This document shows, piece by piece, positions 1 to 7,721 of a stretch of DNA of 44,465 nt. Below the pieces are notes generated by a model, which was not told the DNA's origin, did no database searches, and worked only from the letters and a program-made list of their open reading frames with translations. Position numbers and translations under genes: made by a program. This DNA comes from Opitutaceae bacterium (GTDB lineage Bacteria > Verrucomicrobiota > Verrucomicrobiia > Opitutales > Opitutaceae): positions 1 to 44,465 of the forward strand of contig JANYCF010000100.1 of NCBI GenBank assembly GCA_025360455.1, given 5' to 3'. Each line of letters starts with the position of its first letter. The first letter of the stretch is position 1.

Positions 1-576
1 GCCGTGCTGATCAAGTGGCTGCCTTCCGTCCAACAGATCGACCCCGCCGATGAACGCCTCATTCCCTTTTACAAGAAAATGGTCGAGCTCGGCCTACCCT
101 TGCTCACCCACACGGGGAACGAACGCTCTTTCACCCGCTCCCGCGACGAACTGTGCGACCCCGAGCGACTACGTCTGCCCTTGCGCGAAGGTGTCACCGT
201 CATCGCGGCGCACGCGGCGACCACGGGGAAATTTGCTGGCGAACGTTCCTTTGATCGCCTCGCGCGAATGATGCCGGAATATCCCAAGCTCTACGCCGAC
301 ATTTCTTCGCTCACCCAAATCAACAAGCACGGTTATTTGGGAGAAGTCCTGCATCGGCCCGAGTTTCAGCACCGCCTGCTTTACGGCACTGATTACCCGT
401 TGATCGCGATCAACCCGTTGGTTTCGCCGTGGTATTTTCCGCATCAACTCACCCTCCGTCAAAGTTACGCCTGCGCGCGAATTGAGAACCCGTGGGACCG
501 CGACGTTGCGCTCAAACAAGCCTTGGGCGTACCCACGGAAATCTGGACCCGGGCCGACGACGTACTCGCGCACTAG
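1..576 (+). CDS. Amidohydrolase superfamily hydrolase, C-terminal part
   Basis: The frame is open through base 1, so this is the last 191 codons of a longer gene whose start lies outside the window; the GTG at 4 is an internal codon. The protein looks like the second half of an Amidohydro_2-type TIM barrel. LTHTGNE (about bases 100-120), AAHAATTG (about 201-228) and YGTDYP (about 381-399) match the places where this superfamily carries its later metal-binding His residues and catalytic Asp. The N-terminal HxH motif would be upstream and cannot be checked. The substrate cannot be told from this part. The next gene is 385 bases downstream on the same strand, so an operon is unlikely. Confidence 0.75.
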   Translation, partial: AVLIKWLPSVQQIDPADERLIPFYKKMVELGLPLLTHTGNERSFTRSRDELCDPERLRLPLREGVTVIAAHAATTGKFAGERSFDRLARMMPEYPKLYADISSLTQINKHGYLGEVLHRPEFQHRLLYGTDYPLIAINPLVSPWYFPHQLTLRQSYACARIENPWDRDVALKQALGVPTEIWTRADDVLAH

Positions 577-593
577 GGCTATTCCTTAAATTC

Positions 594-715
594 TGTAGCC
601 GCGCTTGAGCTGAAGGCGAAAGCGTGGTCCGCTCTTCAGACCACGTTGTCGCTATGCTCCCCGTTCGACGGGCTCAGTGCCTTGAGCGAAGTCGAAAGGC
701 AACGCCCGGCTACCC
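594..715. repeat. Palindromic repeat family A, copy 1 (interrupted)
   Basis: It begins TGTAGCCGCGCTTGAGC and ends CAACGCCCGGCTACC, so the two ends are roughly inverted. An inner pair (GCGTGGTCC / GACCACGTTG) forms the stem. The same layout recurs at 13315-13400 and 32864-32941. This copy is longer because a second palindrome (664-696) sits inside it. Confidence 0.65.
664..696. repeat. Short palindrome nested in family A copy 1
   Basis: TTCGAC at 664-669 and GTCGAA at 691-696 form inverted ends around a GGGCTCAGTGCCTTGAGC-type core, itself partly self-complementary. The layout resembles REP-type extragenic palindromes. The other family A copies lack it, so it probably entered secondarily. Confidence 0.55.
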
Positions 716-806
716 TTTTACTGGCACTGCTCTTGATATGGAATGGAGTGCGTTTAAAACCACCACCGCGCACATCCCAGTTTTCATTTCCTTGGGTTTC
801 AAAGCT

Positions 807-875
807 GTAGGGCCGTCGCTAGCCGACGTGCCGGATCGCACCCTCTACGACACGGCCACAAGGGCCGGCCCTACC
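807..875. repeat. GTAGGGC...GCCCTAC palindrome (family C), copy 1
   Basis: The ends GTAGGGCCG and GGCCGGCCCTACC are inverted and could fold into a hairpin of about 69 nt. A related element with ends GGTAGGGCG/CGCCCTACC lies at 9687-9760, and a half-copy lies at 18051-18065. Confidence 0.5.
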
Positions 876-961
876 TTGAAAATCATTGTAATGCGCCCGC
901 CTCCACCGCGCGCATTCTTGTGCTGGCGCTTTGCCCGGGCAGAGCTACGGTGTCGCCACTC

Positions 962-2326
962 ATGAAACTTCTCCTGCCCCTCCTCATGGTTGTCGTGCTG
1001 CTCACCGGTTGCACTTCCAACACGACCACTCCCGCCAACACCCCGACTCAATCCGCCAGTCACTTCGCCATTCCGTCCACCGACGATGGCCTGCCTGGCT
1101 CCGGCCCAATCCGCCGCTATGATTGGTTCAGCAAGCTATGGATCGAGCGTCGCAGCCACTGGGCCACGCAGGTCCAAGCCGATCAAGGCGCCCTGGTTTT
1201 CCTCGGTGATTCCATTACCCAAGGTTGGGGTGATACACTCGGTGGGAATTTTTCCGGCGTTAAAGTCGCGAACCGCGGCATCAGCGGCGACACCTCGCGC
1301 GGCTTGCTCATCCGCCTGCAGGAAGACGTTCTTTCCCTGCATCCCTCCGGCATCGTCCTGCTGATTGGCACCAATGATATCGAAGAAGCCGCCACCCCGT
1401 GGATTGTAGCCAGTAACCTCCGCCTGCTACTCGTGGAGCTTAAAAAGCACAATCCCGCTATGCCCGTGATCGTCTGCGAAGTCATGCCCAGTTCGCCTGA
1501 GAAGCAGCGCCCCGCCTACCTTATCCGCCGACTGAATCAACTCATCAGCGAAGTCTGCGCCGACCAACCGCAAGTCACCGTCCTGGAAACATGGAAACTT
1601 TTTGCTGGTCCCACGAATGACGCCAAGCCCGAAGAATTCCCCGATCTGCTCCACCCCAATGCCGCCGGCTACGCCAAGTGGGCTAGCGCCCTCCGCCCCC
1701 TGCTCGCCACGCTTGGTTTCCTCAACCGTACCCCCGATGAATTCACAATCGAAAACGACTTCGTTAGTCTCTTTAACGGCCGCGACCTGACCGGTTGGGG
1801 TTACCTGCCTAGCACACCCGACGACGCAGCAAGTGCCCGCAGCTGGCAAGCTTCGTCACCCAACGCCGCCTCGTGGCCGATGGTCAAGGAAGCCGTTTCT
1901 TTTGACGGACTCACCGCCAGTCCTGATGGCCGCTACGTGGCCCAGAACGGCCGCATGATCGTCACCACTCCGGTCGGAGGACGTCGCGTGCAGAAAATCT
2001 GGACCAAGCAGGAATTTCCGAAAAACTTCATTCTCCGTCTGCAATTCCGGGCCACCCCAAATACCGACAGCGGTATCTACCTGCGCGGCCCGCAGCTGCA
2101 ATGCCGCGACTACCTAATCGCCGGCCCCTACACCCAATTAAAAAATTATCGGGCTGGTGAATGGAACGACATCGAGGTCACGGTGCAGGACAACATTGCC
2201 CGCGCCACCTGCAACGGCGAGGTGTTGGAGGAAGCCATGAAACTTCCTGCCACCGGTCCACTCGGTCTGGAAGGGGACAATGGCCAAATGGAATACCGTC
2301 GCATCCGCCTCCAAGAACTGCCGTAA
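962..2326 (+). CDS. SGNH-hydrolase / DUF1080 two-domain lipoprotein
   Basis: A predicted exported protein of 454 aa. The ATG at 962 is preferred over an in-frame upstream start at 920 because it places a lipoprotein signal at the N-terminus (MKLLLPLLMVVVLLTGC, lipobox Cys17). Residues about 75-250 form a GDSL/SGNH esterase domain: block I GDSITQGWGD with nucleophile Ser84, block II NRGISGD, block III GTND (Asn138) and block V DLLHP (Asp228, His231). Residues about 265-454 begin FVSLFNGRDLTGW, the opening of DUF1080 (3-keto-disaccharide hydrolase-type, concanavalin-like fold). The pairing suggests deacetylation plus glycan binding or cleavage at the cell surface. The exact substrate is unknown. 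Confidence 0.85.
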   Translation: MKLLLPLLMVVVLLTGCTSNTTTPANTPTQSASHFAIPSTDDGLPGSGPIRRYDWFSKLWIERRSHWATQVQADQGALVFLGDSITQGWGDTLGGNFSGVKVANRGISGDTSRGLLIRLQEDVLSLHPSGIVLLIGTNDIEEAATPWIVASNLRLLLVELKKHNPAMPVIVCEVMPSSPEKQRPAYLIRRLNQLISEVCADQPQVTVLETWKLFAGPTNDAKPEEFPDLLHPNAAGYAKWASALRPLLATLGFLNRTPDEFTIENDFVSLFNGRDLTGWGYLPSTPDDAASARSWQASSPNAASWPMVKEAVSFDGLTASPDGRYVAQNGRMIVTTPVGGRRVQKIWTKQEFPKNFILRLQFRATPNTDSGIYLRGPQLQCRDYLIAGPYTQLKNYRAGEWNDIEVTVQDNIARATCNGEVLEEAMKLPATGPLGLEGDNGQMEYRRIRLQELP

Positions 2327-2349
2327 ATGAAACACTAGGACGCCCGATC

Positions 2350-2397
2350 AAAACCGCAGACCCTAAATCCAAAACCCCAGACCCTAAACCCGAATTT
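2350..2397 (+). repeat. Low-complexity leader repeat before the yqeY-like gene
   Basis: The motif CAGACCCTAAATCCAAAACC occurs and is then repeated as CAGACCCTAAACCC just before the start codon at 2402. The same motif, in the same orientation relative to the next start codon, lies before the 62-aa minus-strand ORF at 17996. It may act as a leader without a Shine-Dalgarno sequence. Confidence 0.45.
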
Positions 2398-2401
2398 CCC
2401 T

Positions 2402-2851
2402 ATGCCTTCCCTCTACGAGACCCTCCGCGCTGATATCATCATTGCCGTGAAAGCCCGCGACTCCGGCACCGCCACCATGCTCCGCTCCGCCGATGCCGCC
2501 ATCCAGCGCGCCTCGATGGACACCGGTAAACCCATCGACGACGCCCTAGCCCTCACCAGCCTGCGCAAGTCCGTGAAAAACCTTACCGACGCTCGTACTG
2601 AATTTGAAAAAGGTGGTCGAGCTGATCTCGTTGCTGCGAACACCGCGGAAATTCTCGTACTCGAGAAGTACCTGCCGAAAGGACTGGATCCCGCCACACT
2701 CGAAGCGCTGATCGTCGCCACGATCACGGCGACCGGAGCCACCTCGAAAAAAGAAATGGGCAAAGTGATTGGGGCGCTCAAGCAACACCCCGACGCCGGA
2801 CTCATCGACTTCGGTGCCGCCAGCAAAGTGATCCAGGCTAAACTGCCTTAA
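2402..2851 (+). CDS. GatB/YqeY domain-containing protein
   Basis: A 149-aa protein of the usual length for the YqeY family, which resembles the C-terminal tRNA-associated domain of GatB. The N-terminal MPSLYETLRADIIIAVKARDS, the LTSLRKSVKNLTDARTEFEK segment and the central EKYLPKGLD fit the two-helical-domain pattern. The C-terminus (KKEMGKVIGALKQHP, then FGAASKVIQAKL) is also typical, reading like the family's usual MGKVM..L form. The family is often linked to tRNA metabolism or aminoacyl-tRNA amidation, but its role is not settled. No Shine-Dalgarno sequence is visible; the start is preceded by CCCGAATTTCCCT. Confidence 0.85.
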   Translation: MPSLYETLRADIIIAVKARDSGTATMLRSADAAIQRASMDTGKPIDDALALTSLRKSVKNLTDARTEFEKGGRADLVAANTAEILVLEKYLPKGLDPATLEALIVATITATGATSKKEMGKVIGALKQHPDAGLIDFGAASKVIQAKLP

Positions 2852-2897
2852 GCAGTCATCATCAGGTTAGATTCTTCGAATTGATTCCTTACCCGCT

Positions 2898-3824
2898 ATG
2901 AAGATTGAGATCCCCGAGAATTTAAAAGCCGAGTTGCCATCCAACCAATGGGGGAAAATTCTGACCTCAACTCCCATCGTGATGGCCGTGGTTGCCACCC
3001 TCCTGGCGGGACTCGCCTCCAGCGAAATGACCAGCGCCCAGTATGATCGCTCCTTTGCCGCGCAAATCCAATCCAAGGCCGGGGATCAATGGGGTTACTT
3101 TCAAGCGAAGAAATTACGCGGCGCTCTGCAGCGCAGCACGCTTGAGGTCCTGTTGGCCAATGCCCCGGCCAGCCCACTGGAGTCCACCGCGCAATTCGGT
3201 ACCGGGGAAATTCACACGCTGTTGGAATCAGCCGAAGGGCAACAAGCTCTGGCTTATCTCCGGACGGGTACGTTGCCGTCAGTCGCTGATGGCCAGCCCT
3301 TGCCGGCCGAGATCAAGGCTGTGCAGGCCGCCCTCGAAGCGAATCAATCGGACGAAGAAATCGCCCATCTGCTCATTCCGGTGCAGACCGATGCTCTCGC
3401 CACGATGGTGCGCAATGCCCGAGCCCACGCCAATGCGGTCGATCAAGCTAACGCGCCGGTCAGCCATACCTTGGATCGATTGGGAGAACTCCTCGAAACT
3501 TCATCTGAAATCACGGGGCCGACCCGCACCAGCCTCAGCGCGTCACGCCTGCGTTTTTTGCAGCGCCGTTATGAGGCCGAGGCCCGGGCCAACCAAGCGG
3601 TCGCCGTTCTGCTCGAGCTGCAAGTCCACAAGTACAACCGATCCGCCGAATGGCATCATCGGCGCAGCCAGCGATTTTTCTATGGCATGCTGGCCGCCCA
3701 AGCGGCCGTCATCATCGCCACCTTTGCGATCGCTGCCCGCCGGCGCAACCTCCTCTGGTCGCTCGCCGCCGCCGCCGGCCTGGCCGCTATCACCGGCGCC
3801 ACCTACGTTTATCTTTTCCTTTAG
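2898..3824 (+). CDS. DUF4337-like membrane protein
   Basis: A 308-aa protein with one predicted membrane segment near the N-terminus (about residues 25-42, PIVMAVVATLLAGLAS) and two at the C-terminus (about 254-273 and 282-306). The motif DQWGYFQAKKLRG just after the first segment matches the DxWxYYQAK signature I associate with DUF4337. The central 160 residues are probably soluble and helical, with an Ala/Gln-rich coiled-coil character. No catalytic residues are evident and the function is unknown. The start is preceded by a pyrimidine-rich stretch, not a Shine-Dalgarno sequence. It converges on the minus-strand gene at 3840, leaving only 15 bases between the stop codons. Confidence 0.65.
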   Translation: MKIEIPENLKAELPSNQWGKILTSTPIVMAVVATLLAGLASSEMTSAQYDRSFAAQIQSKAGDQWGYFQAKKLRGALQRSTLEVLLANAPASPLESTAQFGTGEIHTLLESAEGQQALAYLRTGTLPSVADGQPLPAEIKAVQAALEANQSDEEIAHLLIPVQTDALATMVRNARAHANAVDQANAPVSHTLDRLGELLETSSEITGPTRTSLSASRLRFLQRRYEAEARANQAVAVLLELQVHKYNRSAEWHHRRSQRFFYGMLAAQAAVIIATFAIAARRRNLLWSLAAAAGLAAITGATYVYLFL

Positions 3825-3839
3825 GTCTAAGTAGAAAAT

Positions 3840-4955
3840 TCAACCCGCAATGGCATCATCGGCGGCTTGCATTTTTTCAACCACCTGATCGGCCACTTTT
3901 CCGGCAAACCGATTCAGCCGGGAAACGTACACGGCATACACCACGCCCAGACCGATCCAGCACCACCGACCGAGAGCGTGATAGTGCTGACGAATGTCGG
4001 TTCGCGTCCAACCGTAGATATCCATCAATTTATTCATATCACCGCCTTGGTCATCCTCCCCATTGATCATGGAGCCAAAGGGGATTTCTTCGACCCCGTG
4101 ATAAACCAAAGCCCAAAATCCCGTGATGTTGAGAAAAGCAGTCGCCCCGATTAAAAAGAAAACGTAGCGGCAGGCGCCCCAGCGAAATTTCTCCGGCAAT
4201 TCCACAAAGAAGAAAGCCATGAGCAGGGCACTGAGGTAGAATTCGCCGCCCACTCCCCCAAAAGCGCCCCACCAAAACTCCTGACGCAGTTCCGGCATTC
4301 GCCAAGTCATGTAGCCCTGCAAAAGCCCCAGCGCGACCGCCGCGAGCATCGGCCAAATTTTGCGCTCCTTCCAACCGGCGGCAAACAGGATGCCGAACAG
4401 CAGCAGCAAGCCGAAGTACACAAAAGAAGAGTATTCCGGTTCCACCGGCGTCCAGCCAAGTGGCAAGGGGGTCGCCCGTCGTCCACACATCCACGCGGCC
4501 GTGGCGTGGCCAAATTCGTGCATCCAGACATGAAATCCCTTGAGGAAAAAACCCAATGGGCTGTGATTTACCAGCCACACCAAGCCGAGCAACAGCGGCG
4601 GAACGAGCACATTCACGCGCCAATTATCGAACGCGAAAAGAGGAAATACGGCAGGGCCTGATTCAACAGGGGTGACCATTCCCGACTGGTTTGATGAGGC
4701 GGCTGGGCTGTCAGCTGAACTGGTCGAAGCCATCGTAATCGTACGCGATTCTGTCGTGCGTTGCTGGCGTAATCTCGAGCGCACATGGGCAGCCACCGCG
4801 TTATGGGCCAAACGCAATCGCTCGCGATCACCCGCCAGTCCACCCTGCTGCAATGCCGTGTCTTTCTGCGTATACGCGTGCTCCAGCTCTTCGATGCCAC
4901 AGCCCAAACTTAAGCCCAGTAATTCATGGCAGCGCGCCAGTTCCTTCTCCTCCAT
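3840..4955 (-). CDS. Polytopic membrane protein with HEFGH zinc-protease motif
   Basis: A 371-aa protein. Residues about 1-65 are a helical, charged cytosolic segment with a weak J-domain look (CHELLGLSLGCGIEELEHAY) but no HPD triplet. A Ser/Ala-rich linker follows, then 6-7 hydrophobic segments from about residue 112 to 345. The motif HVWMHEFGHATAAW contains HEFGH (His146, Glu147, His150) at a membrane border, as in M50-like intramembrane metallopeptidases. The third metal ligand is not obvious; Glu238 in GGEFY or an acidic residue in GEDDQGGD (about 299-306) are candidates. It may be a regulated intramembrane protease or a non-catalytic relative. It lies downstream of ftsZ on the same strand but 244 bases away. 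Confidence 0.65.
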   Translation of the reverse strand: MEEKELARCHELLGLSLGCGIEELEHAYTQKDTALQQGGLAGDRERLRLAHNAVAAHVRSRLRQQRTTESRTITMASTSSADSPAASSNQSGMVTPVESGPAVFPLFAFDNWRVNVLVPPLLLGLVWLVNHSPLGFFLKGFHVWMHEFGHATAAWMCGRRATPLPLGWTPVEPEYSSFVYFGLLLLFGILFAAGWKERKIWPMLAAVALGLLQGYMTWRMPELRQEFWWGAFGGVGGEFYLSALLMAFFFVELPEKFRWGACRYVFFLIGATAFLNITGFWALVYHGVEEIPFGSMINGEDDQGGDMNKLMDIYGWTRTDIRQHYHALGRWCWIGLGVVYAVYVSRLNRFAGKVADQVVEKMQAADDAIAG

Positions 4956-5121
4956 GGGAAGCAGTCTGCGAATTCACGCACCGGTGTCCAGCCGGCACTG
5001 GCCAGCGCGACTACTAACGGCAGGCGCTGAAGCGTGATCGCAGGACGTGCGTAACAACATTCGCGGCGAGCCCAGCGGACAAGGCTATGCACTTGTCCCG
5101 GTCCCGCCCTACCATTGCGCA

Positions 5122-5141
5122 TTGCTGTAGTATAACAGCAA
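5122..5141. promoter_or_regulatory. Short inverted repeat downstream of ftsZ
   Basis: TTGCTGT (5122-5128) and ACAGCAA (5135-5141) are perfect 7-bp inverted arms with a 6-bp loop. The repeat lies between the ftsZ stop and the start of the minus-strand gene at 4955. There is no T-run on either side, so it is not a classic terminator; an operator is possible. Confidence 0.3.
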
Positions 5142-5199
5142 AGGGCTATATTATTCACCAGATTTCATCTCCCCTGGGGCGAAATTCCGCAATAGAAAG

Positions 5200-6498
5200 T
5201 TACGCCGGAATCTTGATGCCTTTGCGGAGGTAAGTGGGCAGGTCGAGATCCTGGCCTTGGTAAATATTTCGGGCGGAGGTGTTGAATGAACCGCGATTTT
5301 CTACGGGGTCATTGCCATTAAAACCAAACTCATCTTGCTTGGGCTTGTCGACGGGGGGCGCCGCTGGGGTGGTCGCGACCGGGGCACGGGTGCCGGCTTC
5401 CACGGTCACGGGCGTCTTCACCGGGCGCGTGGTTTCGGACACGGTAGTCGCTACGGGCGGAACCGTGTTTTTCTCCGGTTTCTTTGTCGAAGTGGGCACG
5501 CGGCGGACAAAATTCCGGCTGCCTAGATCGGTCGTGCCGAGCACGCACACTTCCACTTTGCCCTGCAATTCCTCGTCAATCACCGCACCCATGATGACGT
5601 GGGCTTCTTTGCCAAACTCCTCTGTCACCGCCGTCATCAATTCATTCACCTTGGTCAGGCTAAGATCGGGGCCTCCCGTAATATTCACCATGAGGCGGTC
5701 GGCCTTGCGGGCGAATTCCGGTGTGTGCAGCAACGGGCATTGCTTGAGATCTTCGAACGCGGCCATGGCGGCATTTTCACCTTCGCCCAGACCGAGACCG
5801 AACAGCGTCTTGCCGCCGCGTTGCTGAAAGGCCTGCCGTAGCGCCGCGAAATCGAGATTGATGAGCCCCGTGCGCGCCAGCATGCCCCAGATCGATTTCA
5901 CGCCGCGCCCAATCCAAGCATCCGCGCGGGCAAAAGCATCGAGCACACTCGTCTGCTCCGTGCCTTCCTGAAGCAACAAATCATTGGAGAGCGGAATGAC
6001 GGCGTGACACACCGCGCGCAACTCCGCGAGGGAATCCTCGGCCTGCTTACGGCGGCGTCCACCTTCGAAACTGAATGGCAATGTGACGAACGCGATGACG
6101 AGTGCGCCTTGCTCCATCGCCACTTCGGCGACGACTGGTGCGGCACCTGAACCGGTACCGCCACCGAGGCCAGCCACGATAAAAACCAGATCGGTGCCGC
6201 GCACGATATCGGCGATTTTCTCGCGATCCGCATCGGCGGCTTCGTAGCCGAGCGTGGGATCGCCGCCCGCGCTGAGTCCGCGCGTCACGCTGGTGCCGAT
6301 GAGAATTTTATCCTGCACTGGCGAAGTATTCAGGGCTTTGAAATCGGTATTGATGACGGCCAGCTGCAGGCGGTCGAGATTCTCCATCTTCAGCCGGTCA
6401 ACGGCATTGGAGCCGCCGCCGCCGATACCGATCAGTTTAATACCGATATCACGATCGGTGAGGGCTTCGAGGGGAAGTTCGTTGGGTAGATTTTCCAT
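5200..6498 (-). CDS. ftsZ: Cell division GTPase FtsZ
   Basis: The tubulin-like GTPase that forms the division ring. The ATG at 6498 gives 432 aa and starts 11 bases after the ftsA stop; the open frame extends further upstream only as an overlap with ftsA. Visible motifs are [10 protein letters not shown] (residues 24-33), the tubulin signature [10 protein letters not shown] (112-121) and a C-terminal conserved peptide [16 protein letters not shown] that would bind FtsA. A Pro/Thr/Val-rich linker of about 80 residues precedes that peptide. The T7 loop reads [10 protein letters not shown]: Asp216 is kept, but the second acidic residue expected in NVDFAD is Ala219. This matters because that Asp normally helps GTP hydrolysis in the neighbouring subunit. 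It is the last gene of the dcw cluster. Confidence 0.95.
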   Translation of the reverse strand: MENLPNELPLEALTDRDIGIKLIGIGGGGSNAVDRLKMENLDRLQLAVINTDFKALNTSPVQDKILIGTSVTRGLSAGGDPTLGYEAADADREKIADIVRGTDLVFIVAGLGGGTGSGAAPVVAEVAMEQGALVIAFVTLPFSFEGGRRRKQAEDSLAELRAVCHAVIPLSNDLLLQEGTEQTSVLDAFARADAWIGRGVKSIWGMLARTGLINLDFAALRQAFQQRGGKTLFGLGLGEGENAAMAAFEDLKQCPLLHTPEFARKADRLMVNITGGPDLSLTKVNELMTAVTEEFGKEAHVIMGAVIDEELQGKVEVCVLGTTDLGSRNFVRRVPTSTKKPEKNTVPPVATTVSETTRPVKTPVTVEAGTRAPVATTPAAPPVDKPKQDEFGFNGNDPVENRGSFNTSARNIYQGQDLDLPTYLRKGIKIPA

Positions 6499-6509
6499 GG
6501 TCGCTGGCC

Positions 6510-7721
6510 TTACGAGAAAATTTTGGTGAGTCCGCTGAACAAGCCGGGCTTGCGCCGGGCCGGTGACGGATGTTCGTGCGCGGCACGCAGGCCGAATTGG
6601 TAGATACCGAGGACGGTGCTGAACATCGGGTCCTTCAACTCGTCCTTCACCCACGCGGGCGATTCGCCGCAGCGGGCCTGGACTCCGAACACTTTGGTGG
6701 CCGCATCCGCGATACCGGGAAGCTTGGCCGTACCCCCGGTCAAAATCACACCGGCTCCGCAATGCTCCGGGGAAAACTTGTTGCCGAGCTTGTGCATGAC
6801 CACCTCCAACAATTCCTGGGTGCGCGCCGTCGTGATCATTTCGATGGCGGTCTTAGGCAGTTGGCGATCGCCGAAAGACATGTCGCCGTTCAGCCAGACT
6901 TTTTCCGATTTGTCGCGCGTCTGCACGGTAGCGCGGCCCCAACGCAACTTCAGCGCCTCCGCCTGCATGGCGGTCACGCGCAGACCAATCGCGAGATCGT
7001 TACTCAGATGATCGCCACCGACGGGCAGCACACCGGTCGCCAACACGTGGCCTTCGCGGTAAAGCACGTAATCCGTCACGCCTTTGCCGATATCGAGCAC
7101 GAGAGCGCCGTGGAGGCGATCCTCGGTGGTCGTAAGCAAGGAACCGCTGGCGAGCGAGGCGAGGACGAGTTCGCTCACTTCCAAATGATAACCGCCGACA
7201 ACATGGATGTTGTCGCTCACCTTGCTTTCCTGTCCGTGCACCATCCAATAACCGACATCAAGTCGGCTGCCGGTGAGATGCTCCGGGTCGGGTACGGCGC
7301 GACCATCGAGACAAAAGGGCCGGCGGATGGCGTGAATACGCGAGCGACCGGCCGGTAATTCTTTTTGCTGGGCCAAGGTGCAAACGCGTTCCTTGTCGAG
7401 CTGCGTCACGGTATTGTCCGAGGACTGCACGTTCACCGAGGCTTCATTATAGAAACCATCAAGGTGGCCGCCGGTCTGGGCGAGCCACACTTCTTCGAGG
7501 CGGGTGCCCGCCTTGGACTCCGCCATCTCGAGCGCATGGTGCGTGGCTTCACAGACGGCCTTGTAATCGACAACTTCACCTTTCATGACACCGCGCGACT
7601 GCGCGAGGCCGACGCCGATGATATTGAGCGAGCGCCCATGGGCGATTTCGCCCACGAGGACCGCTATTTTGCTGGTGCCGATTTCGACGGCGCCGACTAT
7701 TCTACCGTTATTAGAACTCAC
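6510..7721 (-). CDS. ftsA: Cell division protein FtsA
   Basis: An actin-like ATPase that tethers FtsZ to the membrane. At 403 aa it has the family's normal length. Nucleotide-binding motifs are seen: phosphate 1 GAVEIGTSKIAV (residues 10-21), phosphate 2 LVLDIGKGVTDY (207-218) and adenosine motif VILTGGTAKLPGI (325-337). The last residues, GLFSGLTKIFS, make a short amphipathic helix that fits the membrane-targeting sequence. Its start overlaps the end of ftsQ by 11 bases, and ftsZ follows after 11 bases, so the three are almost certainly co-transcribed and translationally coupled. Confidence 0.95.
   Translation of the reverse strand: MSSNNGRIVGAVEIGTSKIAVLVGEIAHGRSLNIIGVGLAQSRGVMKGEVVDYKAVCEATHHALEMAESKAGTRLEEVWLAQTGGHLDGFYNEASVNVQSSDNTVTQLDKERVCTLAQQKELPAGRSRIHAIRRPFCLDGRAVPDPEHLTGSRLDVGYWMVHGQESKVSDNIHVVGGYHLEVSELVLASLASGSLLTTTEDRLHGALVLDIGKGVTDYVLYREGHVLATGVLPVGGDHLSNDLAIGLRVTAMQAEALKLRWGRATVQTRDKSEKVWLNGDMSFGDRQLPKTAIEMITTARTQELLEVVMHKLGNKFSPEHCGAGVILTGGTAKLPGIADAATKVFGVQARCGESPAWVKDELKDPMFSTVLGIYQFGLRAAHEHPSPARRKPGLFSGLTKIFS

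Larger units (their letters stand above)
577..961. other. 385-bp intergenic gap filled with repeats
   Basis: No convincing gene is seen here. The gap contains at least three palindromic, REP-like segments (594-715, with 664-696 nested inside it, and 807-875), described separately. The remaining bases, about 716-806 and 876-961, show no recognisable gene or terminator. The 962 gene has no clear Shine-Dalgarno sequence. Confidence 0.6.

Noticed and set aside
4956-5199. Possible small minus-strand ORF overlapping the HEFGH gene start
   Set aside because: Its frame (4910-5158) is Cys/Arg-rich and overlaps a better-supported gene; it looks like chance.
6499-6762. Upstream extension of the ftsZ frame
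   Set aside because: It lies within ftsA, and FtsZ homology begins only after the ATG at 6498.
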